Shown: positions 41,670 to 49,804 of the stretch, piece by piece | Layout: each line of letters begins with the position of its first letter | Numbering within the stretch: position 1 is the stretch's first letter | Source: Nitrosotalea devaniterrae | GTDB lineage: Archaea; Thermoproteota; Nitrososphaeria; Nitrososphaerales; Nitrosopumilaceae | DNA: 64,000 bases | Assembly: GCA_900065925.1 (NCBI GenBank) | Contig: LN890280.1 | Location: forward strand, 922,451-986,450 | Reading direction: 5' to 3' | The notes under the pieces: model-generated | The model's input: only the letters and a program-made list of their open reading frames with translations | Told to the model about the DNA's origin: nothing | Databases searched by the model: none | Made by a program: the position numbers and the translations under genes

Positions 41670-42956
41670 ATGAAGATGAGAATACCTCGAAAACATAGTA
41701 TGATGCCACCTGATTCCAAAATATCGCGTTTTACAAGTTTTCTTAGGAGATTTATCACATATTCTGGCCCTGCGCTAATTGTCAGCATAGGGTACATGGA
41801 CCCTGGGAACTATGGAACTGATCTGCAAGGTGGTGCAGCGTTTGGCTATTCACTGCTTTGGGTAGTGTGGCTTTCATGTGCCATTGCAATGCTGATGCAG
41901 TACCTGTCAGGAAAACTCGGTATTGCAACAGAGAAGAGCCTGGCTGAAATTTTGCGAGAAAAATTAGGTAGGAAATTGTTTGTCATACCATACTGGATAA
42001 GCTCAGAAGTTGCAGCTGCTGCAACAGACCTTGCAGAATATCTTGGTACAGTCATTGCGTTGAATCTATTATTTGGAGTGCCAATGATTTATGCTGCAAT
42101 ATTTGGAGCTGCTGATGTCATAATCATCTTGGCTCTGACTTCACGAAAGTTCCGTTTGATGGAACAGTTGTTTTTAATTTTCGTTTCAGTCATAAGCTTT
42201 GGTTATGCATATGAGATGATAATTGCACCGCCAAGTATTCATGGCATATTATCAGGTTCCTTTTCTCCACACTTTGTAAATTCTAGTGCGCTGTTTGTTG
42301 CAGTTGGTATAATCGGGGCAACGGTTATGCCACATGTGGTATTTTTGCATTCTTTTCTTACAAAAGAAAAAGCAATCGGCAAGACATTAGATGAGAGAAA
42401 AAGAATGAGGAAACTTCATCTTGCAGAGACGGTATTTTTGCTTACAATCGCTGCTCTTGTAAATGCAGCAATTTTGCTGATGGCAGCAGTTGCATTTTAT
42501 CCAAACAACTCTGAGATTTCATCAATTGCCGAAGCCTACAAGACACTTGTGCCATTGTTTGGCGTATCTGCCGGAATAATATTTCTGGTTACACTATTGT
42601 CATCAGGTATTGCATCATCTGCGGCAGGAACATTGGCAGGTCAGATAATCATGGAGGGGTTTTTAGGAAAAAAGGTCAACGTGTGGATGCGAAGAATAAT
42701 TACAAGATTTGTAAATGTAATCCCAACAACTATTGCAGTGGTGTTAGGGTTTGATCCCTTACACATATTGGTATACAGTCAGTTCGTCCTAAGTTTGTTG
42801 ATACCAATTGCAGTAATACCTGTGGTAATACTTACAATGAATAAAAAATTAATGGGAGAATTTGTAAACAGAAAGATAACAACTATCATTGCATGCATTT
42901 TTGTCGGCATAGTTTTGGCATTCAATATTTTCTCACTAGTCAGCCAAACAGTATAA
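41670..42956 (+). CDS. mntH: NRAMP-family Mn2+/Fe2+ transporter
   Basis: 428 residues, about 11 membrane helices. Metal-site motifs DPGNYGTD in helix 1 and MPHVVFLHS in helix 6 (the Met-Pro-His metal ligands) are intact. Imports Mn2+ or Fe2+ with protons. Membrane-embedded; no regulator beside it. Confidence 0.9.
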   Translation: MKMRIPRKHSMMPPDSKISRFTSFLRRFITYSGPALIVSIGYMDPGNYGTDLQGGAAFGYSLLWVVWLSCAIAMLMQYLSGKLGIATEKSLAEILREKLGRKLFVIPYWISSEVAAAATDLAEYLGTVIALNLLFGVPMIYAAIFGAADVIIILALTSRKFRLMEQLFLIFVSVISFGYAYEMIIAPPSIHGILSGSFSPHFVNSSALFVAVGIIGATVMPHVVFLHSFLTKEKAIGKTLDERKRMRKLHLAETVFLLTIAALVNAAILLMAAVAFYPNNSEISSIAEAYKTLVPLFGVSAGIIFLVTLLSSGIASSAAGTLAGQIIMEGFLGKKVNVWMRRIITRFVNVIPTTIAVVLGFDPLHILVYSQFVLSLLIPIAVIPVVILTMNKKLMGEFVNRKITTIIACIFVGIVLAFNIFSLVSQTV

Positions 42957-42980
42957 AATAATTTTGAAGAAAATTATATC

Positions 42981-44207
42981 CTAGGTAACTACTTTGAACT
43001 GGACATTTTTCTTTTTCAGGAATCTGATTAGTTGTTCTGCATGGTCCGAGTCCTGAGTCTCAAGACTCAATGTTACTCCAGCAGTGCCTGCAGGTATGCT
43101 TGAGCTTAGCCTATCATGAATCACGTCTACGATATTTACGCTCAATGAGGATATCTGGTCAATTACCTCTTTGAGAGCACCTGGTTTGTCAGTCAAAAGA
43201 ATAAAGATCTTGACCATTCGTCCCATTTCTGTGAGTCCTTTTGCCACAATTTGTCCCAATAGATACATGTCTACGTTTCCACCCGATAAAATTGAGACAA
43301 CCTTTTTGCCCTTGGCAGGTTTTTTGTCAAGCAAGTATGCCAAGCCTACTGCACCTGCCGGCTCGACTACAGTCTTTGATCTTTCCATGAGAAGAAACAT
43401 TGCCTTTACGATAGACGAATCATCAACAAGGACGATATCGTCAATCAGCTCGTTTATGATTTTAAATGTAGAGTGTCCCGGAGTTTTTACAGATATTCCA
43501 TCTGCAATTGTCCTGTGACCTGAAACTGATTGTAACTTGCCAAGATCAAATGATTTTTTCATCGCAGGAAATCCTGATGATTGTACCCCGATTACCTTGA
43601 CCTTTGGTTTTTTTGTCTTGACTGCTTTTAGTATTCCAGCTGCAAGTCCTCCCCCACCTATCGGTACATAAATTTCGTCAACATCTGGCAAATCCTCCAT
43701 TATCTCAAGTCCTATTACTCCTTGTGCAGCAATTACTGTTTCATCATCAAAAGCATGAACCATGGTAGCACCAGTTTTTTGTGCAATGTCTGCAGCTCTT
43801 GCAGAAGATTCATCATAGATTGCACCTTCCAAAATTACATTTGCGCCATATGATCTAGTGGCAGAAACTTTGGCAGGGGATGCAGTGACAGGCATTACAA
43901 TTGTACATGGAATTTTTTCAAGCGATGATGCATATGCTACACCTTGTGCATGGTTTCCCGCAGAAGCTGCAATGACTCCTTTTTTCTTTTCAGCTTTTGA
44001 AAGACTTGCAATCTTTGCATATGCTCCGCGAAACTTGAACGAGCCTGTCTTTTGGAGACATTCAGATTTTAGGTACACCTTGGAACCCGTCATTACACTA
44101 AACGAATGTGAACTTTCAAGAGGGGTTCTCCTGATCACATTGCGCTGGATTTTTTGTGATTTTACGATATCATCAAAAGTGACATTCAACAGAGTTTTCA
44201 GCCCCAT
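42981..44207 (-). CDS. ilvA: Threonine dehydratase (biosynthetic, ACT domain)
   Basis: 408 residues. PLP-lysine motif SFKFRGAYAK, ASAGNHAQGVAYA, the phosphate loop PIGGGGLAAG, and a C-terminal ACT-like domain (about 325-405, starting VKIFILLTDKPGALKEVID). Makes 2-oxobutanoate for isoleucine. The ACT domain suggests feedback control. Upstream lies the structured RNA candidate. Confidence 0.92.
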   Translation of the reverse strand: MGLKTLLNVTFDDIVKSQKIQRNVIRRTPLESSHSFSVMTGSKVYLKSECLQKTGSFKFRGAYAKIASLSKAEKKKGVIAASAGNHAQGVAYASSLEKIPCTIVMPVTASPAKVSATRSYGANVILEGAIYDESSARAADIAQKTGATMVHAFDDETVIAAQGVIGLEIMEDLPDVDEIYVPIGGGGLAAGILKAVKTKKPKVKVIGVQSSGFPAMKKSFDLGKLQSVSGHRTIADGISVKTPGHSTFKIINELIDDIVLVDDSSIVKAMFLLMERSKTVVEPAGAVGLAYLLDKKPAKGKKVVSILSGGNVDMYLLGQIVAKGLTEMGRMVKIFILLTDKPGALKEVIDQISSLSVNIVDVIHDRLSSSIPAGTAGVTLSLETQDSDHAEQLIRFLKKKNVQFKVVT

Positions 44208-44340
44208 CTTGGTATATTTGGTTTATTGAGCCCCGGATGCCCAAAAACTGATGTGTATTATCAATTTTATTGATGGATTTTAAGTAAAAAACATACAATT
44301 GTGTCGTAAATTAACAAAATTTTCGAAGATCAAAAAGGGC

Positions 44341-44347
44341 TAAATAA
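44341..44347 (+). promoter_or_regulatory. TATA box upstream of RNA candidate
   Basis: CTAAATAAT (core 44341-44347) is centred about 26-28 bases before 44372, where the hairpin begins. The same sequence type precedes tRNA-Val and the gene at 9759. Confidence 0.55.
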
Positions 44348-44371
44348 TATTCTGTGAAGATGACAGATCTA

Positions 44372-44450
44372 AGTCAAGGGGTCATGTGGCGTCACATGGT
44401 GTCTACTCCCCAAACTGTGGCACCATGTAATGGTACCTGATCCCTTGACT
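44372..44450 (+). ncRNA. Candidate 79-nt structured RNA
   Basis: A long hairpin with no protein frame. Outer stem AGTCAAGGGGTCA (44372-44384) pairs fully with TGATCCCTTGACT (44438-44450), with one G-U pair. Inner stem ACATGGTG (44394-44401) pairs with CACCATGT (44421-44428), around a loop containing CTACTCCCCAAACTG. The two 9-base sides between the stems can form six more pairs. GC content is well above the surroundings, and a TATA box lies at the right distance. An ACA trinucleotide occurs 8 bases after the stem, but the spacing is not that of an H/ACA guide. Class unknown. Confidence 0.6.
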
Positions 44451-44493
44451 AAATGTAACATGCTTTTCAAAATGCTTTGATATAAACAATTTT

Positions 44494-45330
44494 TTAGTTT
44501 TTTAGAATTTTTATGATACTATCAAGCAGTACGAGCAGATTTGTCTTTGTCTGTGCAGAAATTCTTGTCAGGTTGATGTTTCCTTGACGGGTATTTTTCT
44601 TTAGATATTCCAAATTAAAATTGCAAAGACAGCCTTCTTCTGCTGCGATCATTTTATTTTCATCAATCAATACGGGTGTTGTATGGTATACTTCTATGAG
44701 CATGTTGTCAAGCTCGCCAAACAATCTGTCCCTGTTTGCAACAAGTTTTGTGTGCTCTGCATGTGAAACCTCGATTGACTTTACGATATCTTGAGTGATA
44801 TCTTCACGATTAAACAATACTTCAAACAGTTTCTGTTCATCCATGCCTTGGTAGCCTTCTTTTTGGAGTTTTTCCTGAATTATCTTGTCATTTTCTGGCC
44901 CAACTTGAACCTGAAGTTTTGTAATCATGTCTGAAATGTCAGCGAGTTCTTTTTGGATCTCAATTACACGATGGTCAAGTTTGTAAAACAATAATGCATG
45001 ATACTGTAATGACATGTGTGCAGAAAGCAGATAGTTTCCTTCCTTTATCTCAAATTTTATAAAACTTCTTCGCAGGTCTTTTTCTGCAGTTGCAGTGACT
45101 CCTTGGTTTTCCCATTCAGGGGTCTTTTTTAGAAGGTCATCAAAAAATTGCCTTACTCTAGCAGGGTCAAACGATTCCTGGTCTGTTACAGTTCCATCCC
45201 CAAGCATTACTTTCAGAGGTACCTTATTTGTCAGAGTTGTAATATGTTCCAAGAATAATGACCTGATACTTTCTGCCTTGTCACTCATTGATTTTATGAA
45301 AGGATCTGGATTACTAGTCGGTATCTGCAT
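44494..45330 (-). CDS. Coiled-coil protein of unknown function
   Basis: 278 residues, largely helical. The centre (RVIEIQKELADISDMITKLQ and LVANRDRLFGELDNMLIEVY) is coiled coil; a Cys pair in EEGCLCNFNL and the end TNLLVLLDSIIKILKN follow. No membrane segment. Downstream of the RNA candidate and divergent from a zinc-ribbon gene. No family recognised. Confidence 0.65.
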   Translation of the reverse strand: MQIPTSNPDPFIKSMSDKAESIRSLFLEHITTLTNKVPLKVMLGDGTVTDQESFDPARVRQFFDDLLKKTPEWENQGVTATAEKDLRRSFIKFEIKEGNYLLSAHMSLQYHALLFYKLDHRVIEIQKELADISDMITKLQVQVGPENDKIIQEKLQKEGYQGMDEQKLFEVLFNREDITQDIVKSIEVSHAEHTKLVANRDRLFGELDNMLIEVYHTTPVLIDENKMIAAEEGCLCNFNLEYLKKNTRQGNINLTRISAQTKTNLLVLLDSIIKILKN

Positions 45331-45371
45331 GGAATCATTTTCGATATCGGCCCCATAAAATCGGTATGTAC

Positions 45372-45379
45372 TTTAAATA
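45372..45379 (+). promoter_or_regulatory. TATA box of zinc-ribbon/cyclase operon
   Basis: TTTAAATA is centred about 26 bases before ATG 45402. Confidence 0.55.
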
Positions 45380-45401
45380 CTTAATAAAACCATTTTTTGC
45401 C

Positions 45402-45548
45402 ATGGTGCGTGAAAAGGAAACAAAGGCCTCTTTTAAGAAGATAGTATGCTGGAACTGTAACGTGGAGATAATACAATACTTTGATATAAAATACAAGGGA
45501 GAAAGAGGCGTATGTCCCGTATGTGGAGCCAATTTTCCCCTGGAATGA
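45402..45548 (+). CDS. Small zinc-ribbon protein
   Basis: 48 residues from ATG 45402, chosen by the TATA box; a longer frame from 45366 adds a hydrophobic leader. CWNC and CPVCG, 25 residues apart, form one zinc ribbon. It precedes the soluble cyclase by 6 bp and may be a partner of it. Confidence 0.65.
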   Translation: MVREKETKASFKKIVCWNCNVEIIQYFDIKYKGERGVCPVCGANFPLE

Positions 45549-45554
45549 GCAAAA

Positions 45555-46349
45555 ATGAGTGAAGAGTCAGAAAACCATCCTGAAGAAAGTAAGAGTACCA
45601 ACAGTATCATAGACATGATGTTAGGAGGCGGCAAGTCAGGTACGTTAGATAGTGAAAGTCTGATCAAGGAGACTCAGAAAAGGGTGTGGAGTTCACTCAA
45701 GAAAGGATATGAATATGATTATTCAGTTGACGAGTCAGATACTTTTCTAAGAAAACATGTTGCACAGAAACTACACATGCTTGTAATGTTTGTAGATTTG
45801 GTGGGCTCTACTGACATGGCATTACTTCTTCCCCCAGAAAAACTCGGGATAATAATTAGTTCGTTTTCACAAGAGATGCGTTCTGTAATACGTCATCATG
45901 GAGGCTATGTCCTAAAGTATGTTGGAGATGCAGTCATTGGATATTTTATTGCAGAGGAGAGTCCCCTTGTTGTATCAGATAGTGCTGTCAACTGTGCAAG
46001 AACAATGATAGATGTCATTGAACGTGGAATAAACCCAATACTTAGTGAATATGATTACCCAGAACTGCGTGTAAAGATAGGAATGGACTTTGGTGAAAAT
46101 GTAATTGTACGATATGGTTCAGACCAAGTTCGCTCACATGTAGATATTTTGGGTCCTGCAGTAAGTATTGCAGCAAAGATTACTGCACTTGCCAAGCCAA
46201 ACCAAATTTTGGTTGGTGAAGATGTTTATGAAAAATTGCACCCATCACTGAAGAGCCTCTTTGAGAAAATTGTATGGGAGAACAACCAATGGACCTACCA
46301 AGACAAGAAGACTGGAAAGACCTACAGTGTTTATGCGATGCACACCTAG
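45555..46349 (+). CDS. Soluble class III nucleotidyl cyclase
   Basis: 264 residues. A charged N-terminal ~65 residues, then a class III cyclase domain: metal Asp residues in VMFVDLVGSTDMA and YVGDAVIGYF, transition-state region DILGPAVSIAAKIT, where the usual Asn/Arg pair is replaced by SIAAKI, so activity may be weak. The C-terminal part fits a normal cyclase domain. No membrane or sensory domain. Second cyclase of the window. Confidence 0.75.
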   Translation: MSEESENHPEESKSTNSIIDMMLGGGKSGTLDSESLIKETQKRVWSSLKKGYEYDYSVDESDTFLRKHVAQKLHMLVMFVDLVGSTDMALLLPPEKLGIIISSFSQEMRSVIRHHGGYVLKYVGDAVIGYFIAEESPLVVSDSAVNCARTMIDVIERGINPILSEYDYPELRVKIGMDFGENVIVRYGSDQVRSHVDILGPAVSIAAKITALAKPNQILVGEDVYEKLHPSLKSLFEKIVWENNQWTYQDKKTGKTYSVYAMHT

Positions 46350-46502
46350 ACGGTGAATTTGTCTGGGCATTCTACATGTTCATAGTGATGATCTGTAAAC
46401 TTTTGATCAACAATATACATTACAATTTTGTATAAATCTGTAGAACCAATACTTTTTTTACATTTTATGCAGTTCATTGATATTGTTTTTGACATCAAAA
46501 TT

Positions 46503-46652
46503 ATGTCGATCAGGCCATTCTATAAGGATCGGCGATCGACAGAATTTGATAAAAAACGACTAGCACTTGACACTTTTCTATATCTAACGCGTGATTTCGT
46601 GAGTAAACATGAAATAGAGGCAAGCAGAAATTTCACTCATGTGGCCTTATGA
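46503..46652 (+). CDS. Possible small protein
   Basis: 49 residues from ATG 46503 (MSIRPFYKDRRSTEFDKKR). Plausible helical charged composition, but no promoter or conserved motif, and it overlaps the following gene by 14 bp. Low certainty. Confidence 0.3.
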   Translation: MSIRPFYKDRRSTEFDKKRLALDTFLYLTRDFVSKHEIEASRNFTHVAL

Positions 46653-47007
46653 CGTACGAAAAATGATGGAAGCTTTTGGCCATCCAATGGATATGCTAAA
46701 TTCACCATTTGCATTTCCAAGACTACCACCACGTGCAAATCCACCACAGGGAATAGCAAGTGCTGGAATGGTTAAGGACCGCATAATCCAAGATGCCGAC
46801 ATGATGATGAGTAAACTTTCTAGTCACCACACAATGTTTCAAAGATATGCAGCAGGCTTGTTTAACATGACACCAAATGGATTCATGCCAGGCCACCCAA
46901 TGCATGCAACAATGAATCCAGTGGATTCACTAACTGAAGAAAATGAAAGATTGCGAAAAGAAAACTTGGCCTTGAAATCTGATCTTGGCAAAGAAAAGAA
47001 AAAGTAG
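46639..47007 (+). CDS. Met/Pro-rich protein with C-terminal coiled coil
   Basis: 122 residues. Met-, His- and Pro-rich body (FAFPRLPPRANPPQ, NMTPNGFMPGHPMHATMNP) and a leucine-zipper-like C-terminus (LTEENERLRKENLALKSDLG). Could be a self-associating or granule-linked protein; the Met and His could also bind copper. No family recognised. Confidence 0.55.
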   Translation: MWPYDVRKMMEAFGHPMDMLNSPFAFPRLPPRANPPQGIASAGMVKDRIIQDADMMMSKLSSHHTMFQRYAAGLFNMTPNGFMPGHPMHATMNPVDSLTEENERLRKENLALKSDLGKEKKK

Positions 47008-47046
47008 TTTCCAACTTTTATAAAGCCTGAACTATCTACCATAATT

Positions 47047-47439
47047 GTGCAAAAGACACCCAGTCAAAAATGGACTGAACAGATAACACAACATAGAAAA
47101 AAATGTCAAAGCATTTTGGAACTGTCAAAATCAATTAGATATGTTGGATTGGTAAATGAATATGGGCGAACCTTGACTGGAGTATTCAGGCCAGGGCTCG
47201 CCACACTATTATCAGATGAGCCTGCAAGAAATGAATTCTTTTTGGTTTCAACAATGCTTGCAATGCGAAACAAGGCAAGTTCTGCACTCGGAAACATGGA
47301 CAGTGCCATAATCAATCACAATAAAGTGACTCTTATCATATTCCAAAGAAAAGAAGGAATCTACTATATCTCAGTTAACAAGTCTGCAACACCAAATGTC
47401 ATAAATCAAATAATTGCAAAAATTAAAAAAATTATTTAG
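47047..47439 (+). CDS. Small conserved-type protein, paralogue of 48793-49149
   Basis: 130 residues from GTG. It shares with the protein at 48793-49149 the order C..IL.L...IR..G, a central R.G...LL and a late KV.L..F....I..S pattern, so they are paralogues. The fold resembles Roadblock/profilin-like sensory domains, but this is by eye. Ends with a 4-bp convergent overlap with the glyoxalase-like gene. Confidence 0.62.
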   Translation: MQKTPSQKWTEQITQHRKKCQSILELSKSIRYVGLVNEYGRTLTGVFRPGLATLLSDEPARNEFFLVSTMLAMRNKASSALGNMDSAIINHNKVTLIIFQRKEGIYYISVNKSATPNVINQIIAKIKKII

Positions 47440-47846
47440 AGTGGAGCAAATCCGTGGAAACCACGAGCTTGTTTTGCACCATCATCATACAGAGGCTCAA
47501 ATAATGACACCATGTACTTGTCAGGGTCCAGCACAATACAGTTTTTGCCTGCCTTGTGAGACACAACGTCTCGGTATACTGTGACATTTTTTGATTTGAG
47601 TTCTTTTACTGCAGACTCGATATCTCCTACAACCAATCCTACAACTATGCCGTTTTCAATTGAGGTTCCGGTGTTGATTGGTTTGCTCGCAGGGTGCAGT
47701 ATGACAGTGGCGCCTTCTTTTGCCAACTCTACCCAGTTTTCTCTGCTATTTTTGATTGGCAATCCAATCACTTCATGGTAAAACTTTAGAGATTTCTCCA
47801 GGTCAGAGACTGCAAGAATGACGCTTCCAAGGTGTCTGATATTCAT
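47436..47846 (-). CDS. Glyoxalase/VOC superfamily protein
   Basis: 136 residues, two beta-alpha-beta-beta-beta modules. Start HLGSVILAVSDLEKSLKFYHE, NWVELAKEGATVILHP, VGLVVGDIESAVKEL and DPDKYMVSLFEP. Conserved His near the N-terminus and Glu near the C-terminus can bind a metal. Possible dioxygenase, isomerase or resistance-type enzyme; substrate unknown. Confidence 0.85.
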   Translation of the reverse strand: MNIRHLGSVILAVSDLEKSLKFYHEVIGLPIKNSRENWVELAKEGATVILHPASKPINTGTSIENGIVVGLVVGDIESAVKELKSKNVTVYRDVVSHKAGKNCIVLDPDKYMVSLFEPLYDDGAKQARGFHGFAPL

Positions 47847-47889
47847 GCATACAGTAGAGCGTTCGCAGTGTTAAAAGATTATGGTAAGA

Positions 47890-48108
47890 CTAGACTACTT
47901 GAACTAGTGTCTCAGTTCGCTCGACGCCTTTTATGTTTTGAATTTCTGTTGTAACGTCTTTGATTGATGATAACTCCTTGACATCTATGAGTGCGACTGC
48001 ATCAAACTGGCCGCTTACAGCAAATGAATCATAGACGGACTTTACCATACGCAGTCGTGCAGCGATAAGTTTTTTTGGAGATTTGACTAGTACTACGGCT
48101 TTGACCAA
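47890..48108 (-). CDS. Stand-alone Lrp/AsnC ligand-binding domain (second of tandem pair)
   Basis: 72 residues. VKAVVLVKSPKKLIAARLRM, SGQFDAVALIDVKEL and VERTETLVQVV give the RAM fold with no DNA-binding domain. Its start overlaps the end of the upstream RAM gene by 16 bp, so the two are translated together and may form a hetero-oligomer. Confidence 0.72.
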   Translation of the reverse strand: MVKAVVLVKSPKKLIAARLRMVKSVYDSFAVSGQFDAVALIDVKELSSIKDVTTEIQNIKGVERTETLVQVV

Positions 48109-48365
48109 CCCATATCTACCTCCACTTCAATCAGAGTCTCTGTCGAAACAATTTCTTTTATCTTTTTGAAATCAATCACGATATTATTGATTTCATCGAT
48201 TGTACCCTGTAAAACAACTGCAATGTCTGCCCTTCCTGTTACAACCATTATTTCTTTGATTATTTTTCTTGCTTTCTTCAGAGAAGCAATCACAGGATCA
48301 ACTTTGCCAGGTTTTACAGTAATCAGACAGAGAGATCTCATTACACCTACAAAGAGCATAATCAC
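48093..48365 (-). CDS. Stand-alone Lrp/AsnC ligand-binding domain (first of tandem pair)
   Basis: 90 residues at most; ATG 48341 gives MRSLCLITVKPGKVDPVIAS, the more natural start. TGRADIAVVLQGTIDEIN and STETLIEVEV fit the RAM fold. No helix-turn-helix. Overlaps the next RAM gene. The pair probably senses an amino acid and regulates through a full-length Lrp elsewhere. Confidence 0.72.
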   Translation of the reverse strand: MIMLFVGVMRSLCLITVKPGKVDPVIASLKKARKIIKEIMVVTGRADIAVVLQGTIDEINNIVIDFKKIKEIVSTETLIEVEVDMGWSKP

Positions 48366-48404
48366 GGATAAGTCTTTTCGATCAAGAAGGAAAACGGTAG
48401 AAAT

Positions 48405-48668
48405 CTAATCGTCACTTGCTTCTTGGGAACGTGCTTCTTCCAAGTATGCTTTTCTTGCCTCTAACTCTGCTTCCTTGTCAAGACCTGTATCATCTTCGAC
48501 AACGATTATTCCGTCATCTTCTTGGACGATATCCTCTTTGAGTTTGGTTTTCTCTTTTGGTTTGGCCTTTGGTGCTTCCTTTTTTATCACTTCTTTTTTA
48601 GAAGTTTCCTTTTTTGGAGCCACTTTCTTTGCAGGCTTTTTGGCTTCTTTTTTCTTGTCCTTTGTCAT
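48405..48668 (-). CDS. Lys/Glu-rich low-complexity protein
   Basis: 87 residues from ATG 48668 (MTKDKKKEAKKP). A Lys/Ala/Pro-rich N-terminal half (KKPAKKVAPKKETSKKEVIK) then an acidic half (EDDGIIVVEDDTGLDKEAEL). Likely disordered, chromatin- or RNA-associated in character; function unknown. Long open frames on the opposite strand are a composition effect. Confidence 0.55.
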   Translation of the reverse strand: MTKDKKKEAKKPAKKVAPKKETSKKEVIKKEAPKAKPKEKTKLKEDIVQEDDGIIVVEDDTGLDKEAELEARKAYLEEARSQEASDD

Positions 48669-48792
48669 AAGACGATTATCCAACAAGTAGTATCGTCCTT
48701 TTAAACTTGTCTTATTATTCTACTAGTAAATAATTTCGCCTCAATTTCAATACAAAAAAGCGATCTTCGCATATGCCGTTAAAAACGACAGC

Positions 48793-49149
48793 CTACTTGA
48801 GATTCTTTATTTTTTCAATTATGGAATGATGATCAGATGTAGGTTCGGTAGATAAGATGAGTATCCCGTCTTTTTGGAATATTGTCAATAGTTTGACCTT
48901 GCCTTTTGATTCTACTATCCAATCGGTATTTCCAAGCTTGTCAGTGAACATTTTATCCATCATTGCCTTGACAGATACCTGATGGTGAGCCAATGCGGCA
49001 AGATCTTTATCAAGCAACGGTATTACACCGTCTTTTCTTGCAGTAGACACCAGTTCTTCATCTACAATCTTGCCTGCAAATCTAATCTTTGGATCAAGTG
49101 CTAGTATTTTTTTGCAATAATTTGATACACCATTAGATTCTGAGCTCAT
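48793..49149 (-). CDS. Small conserved-type protein, paralogue of 47047-47439
   Basis: 118 residues. NYCKKILALDPKIRFAGKIV at the start and KVKLLTIFQKDGILILSTEP late mirror the layout of 47047-47439. Both copies lie within 2 kb, with the RAM pair and VOC gene between them. Function unknown; a signalling or binding role is possible. Confidence 0.62.
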   Translation of the reverse strand: MSSESNGVSNYCKKILALDPKIRFAGKIVDEELVSTARKDGVIPLLDKDLAALAHHQVSVKAMMDKMFTDKLGNTDWIVESKGKVKLLTIFQKDGILILSTEPTSDHHSIIEKIKNLK

Positions 49150-49253
49150 TTTGTGTCTAAAACATCTTTGAAAAATACCCTATTTAAGACATGTTTTGAA
49201 TTTCTACTAAAATAATTAATTTTATTAATTGTCACATAGAATCTGAAACCAAA

Positions 49254-49616
49254 TTGAGAAACCCGGGAAGATATCTAGTTTCAGTTCTTGTATCAATTTG
49301 CATAGTAGGTGCTTTTGGAATCCCGTTGGGAGATCCAAAATTTTTCGTACAAGCCATTGCACTAGAATCATCATTTATAGCGCTGGCAATAATTTCATTA
49401 AAAAATTTCAGGTATGCATACATTCCAAATTTCATTATTGCTAGCATGGTAATTGGGGGTAATACCATATCTCCAAAACATTTGGAAATCATGTCTACAT
49501 TACACCCATTTTATAATGCAATTGTACTAATTGTGGGAGGCTATGTTTTGCAAGCATTACTACTCGTAACAAATGCAATTACATTGAAACAATACAGAAA
49601 AAATAAAGTGAAATAA
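49254..49616 (+). CDS. Small integral membrane protein
   Basis: 120 residues from TTG. Four hydrophobic segments (VSVLVSICIVGAFGIPLG, QAIALESSFIALAII, NFIIASMVIGG, AIVLIVGGYVLQALLLV) and a basic C-terminus (KQYRKNKVK) on the inside. No family recognised. Confidence 0.62.
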   Translation: MRNPGRYLVSVLVSICIVGAFGIPLGDPKFFVQAIALESSFIALAIISLKNFRYAYIPNFIIASMVIGGNTISPKHLEIMSTLHPFYNAIVLIVGGYVLQALLLVTNAITLKQYRKNKVK

Positions 49617-49687
49617 TTCAGAGATTTTCAGGCACAAAATATCAAAAATAATGTCTCAATTATATCAAAATTATCATAACTAGAAGG

Positions 49688-49761
49688 TGCCGCCGGCAAG
49701 ACTTGAACATGCGACAGCTCGGTCTTCAGCCGAGTGCTCTCCCGGGCTGAGCTACGGCGGC
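49688..49761 (-). tRNA. trnF: tRNA-Phe (anticodon GAA)
   Basis: Minus-strand cloverleaf: acceptor GCCGCCG/CGGCGGC with discriminator A, D-arm GCTC/GAGC around AGCCCGGGA, anticodon stem CTCGG/CCGAG around CTGAAGA, and T-arm GCATG/CTTGC around TTCAAGT. The T stem has one T-T mismatch. No intron and no encoded CCA. A TATA-like TTTAATT lies about 29 bases upstream. Confidence 0.94.
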
Positions 49762-49804
49762 ACATTTCATTATCCAATTCCCGGGGAATTAAAGTGTGTC
49801 TCTC

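Noticed and set aside
44372-44450. Interpretation of the hairpin as a tRNA or H/ACA guide RNA
   Set aside because: No T-loop or anticodon arm; the ACA lies 8 bases after a 13-bp stem, farther than the normal pocket-to-ACA distance allows.
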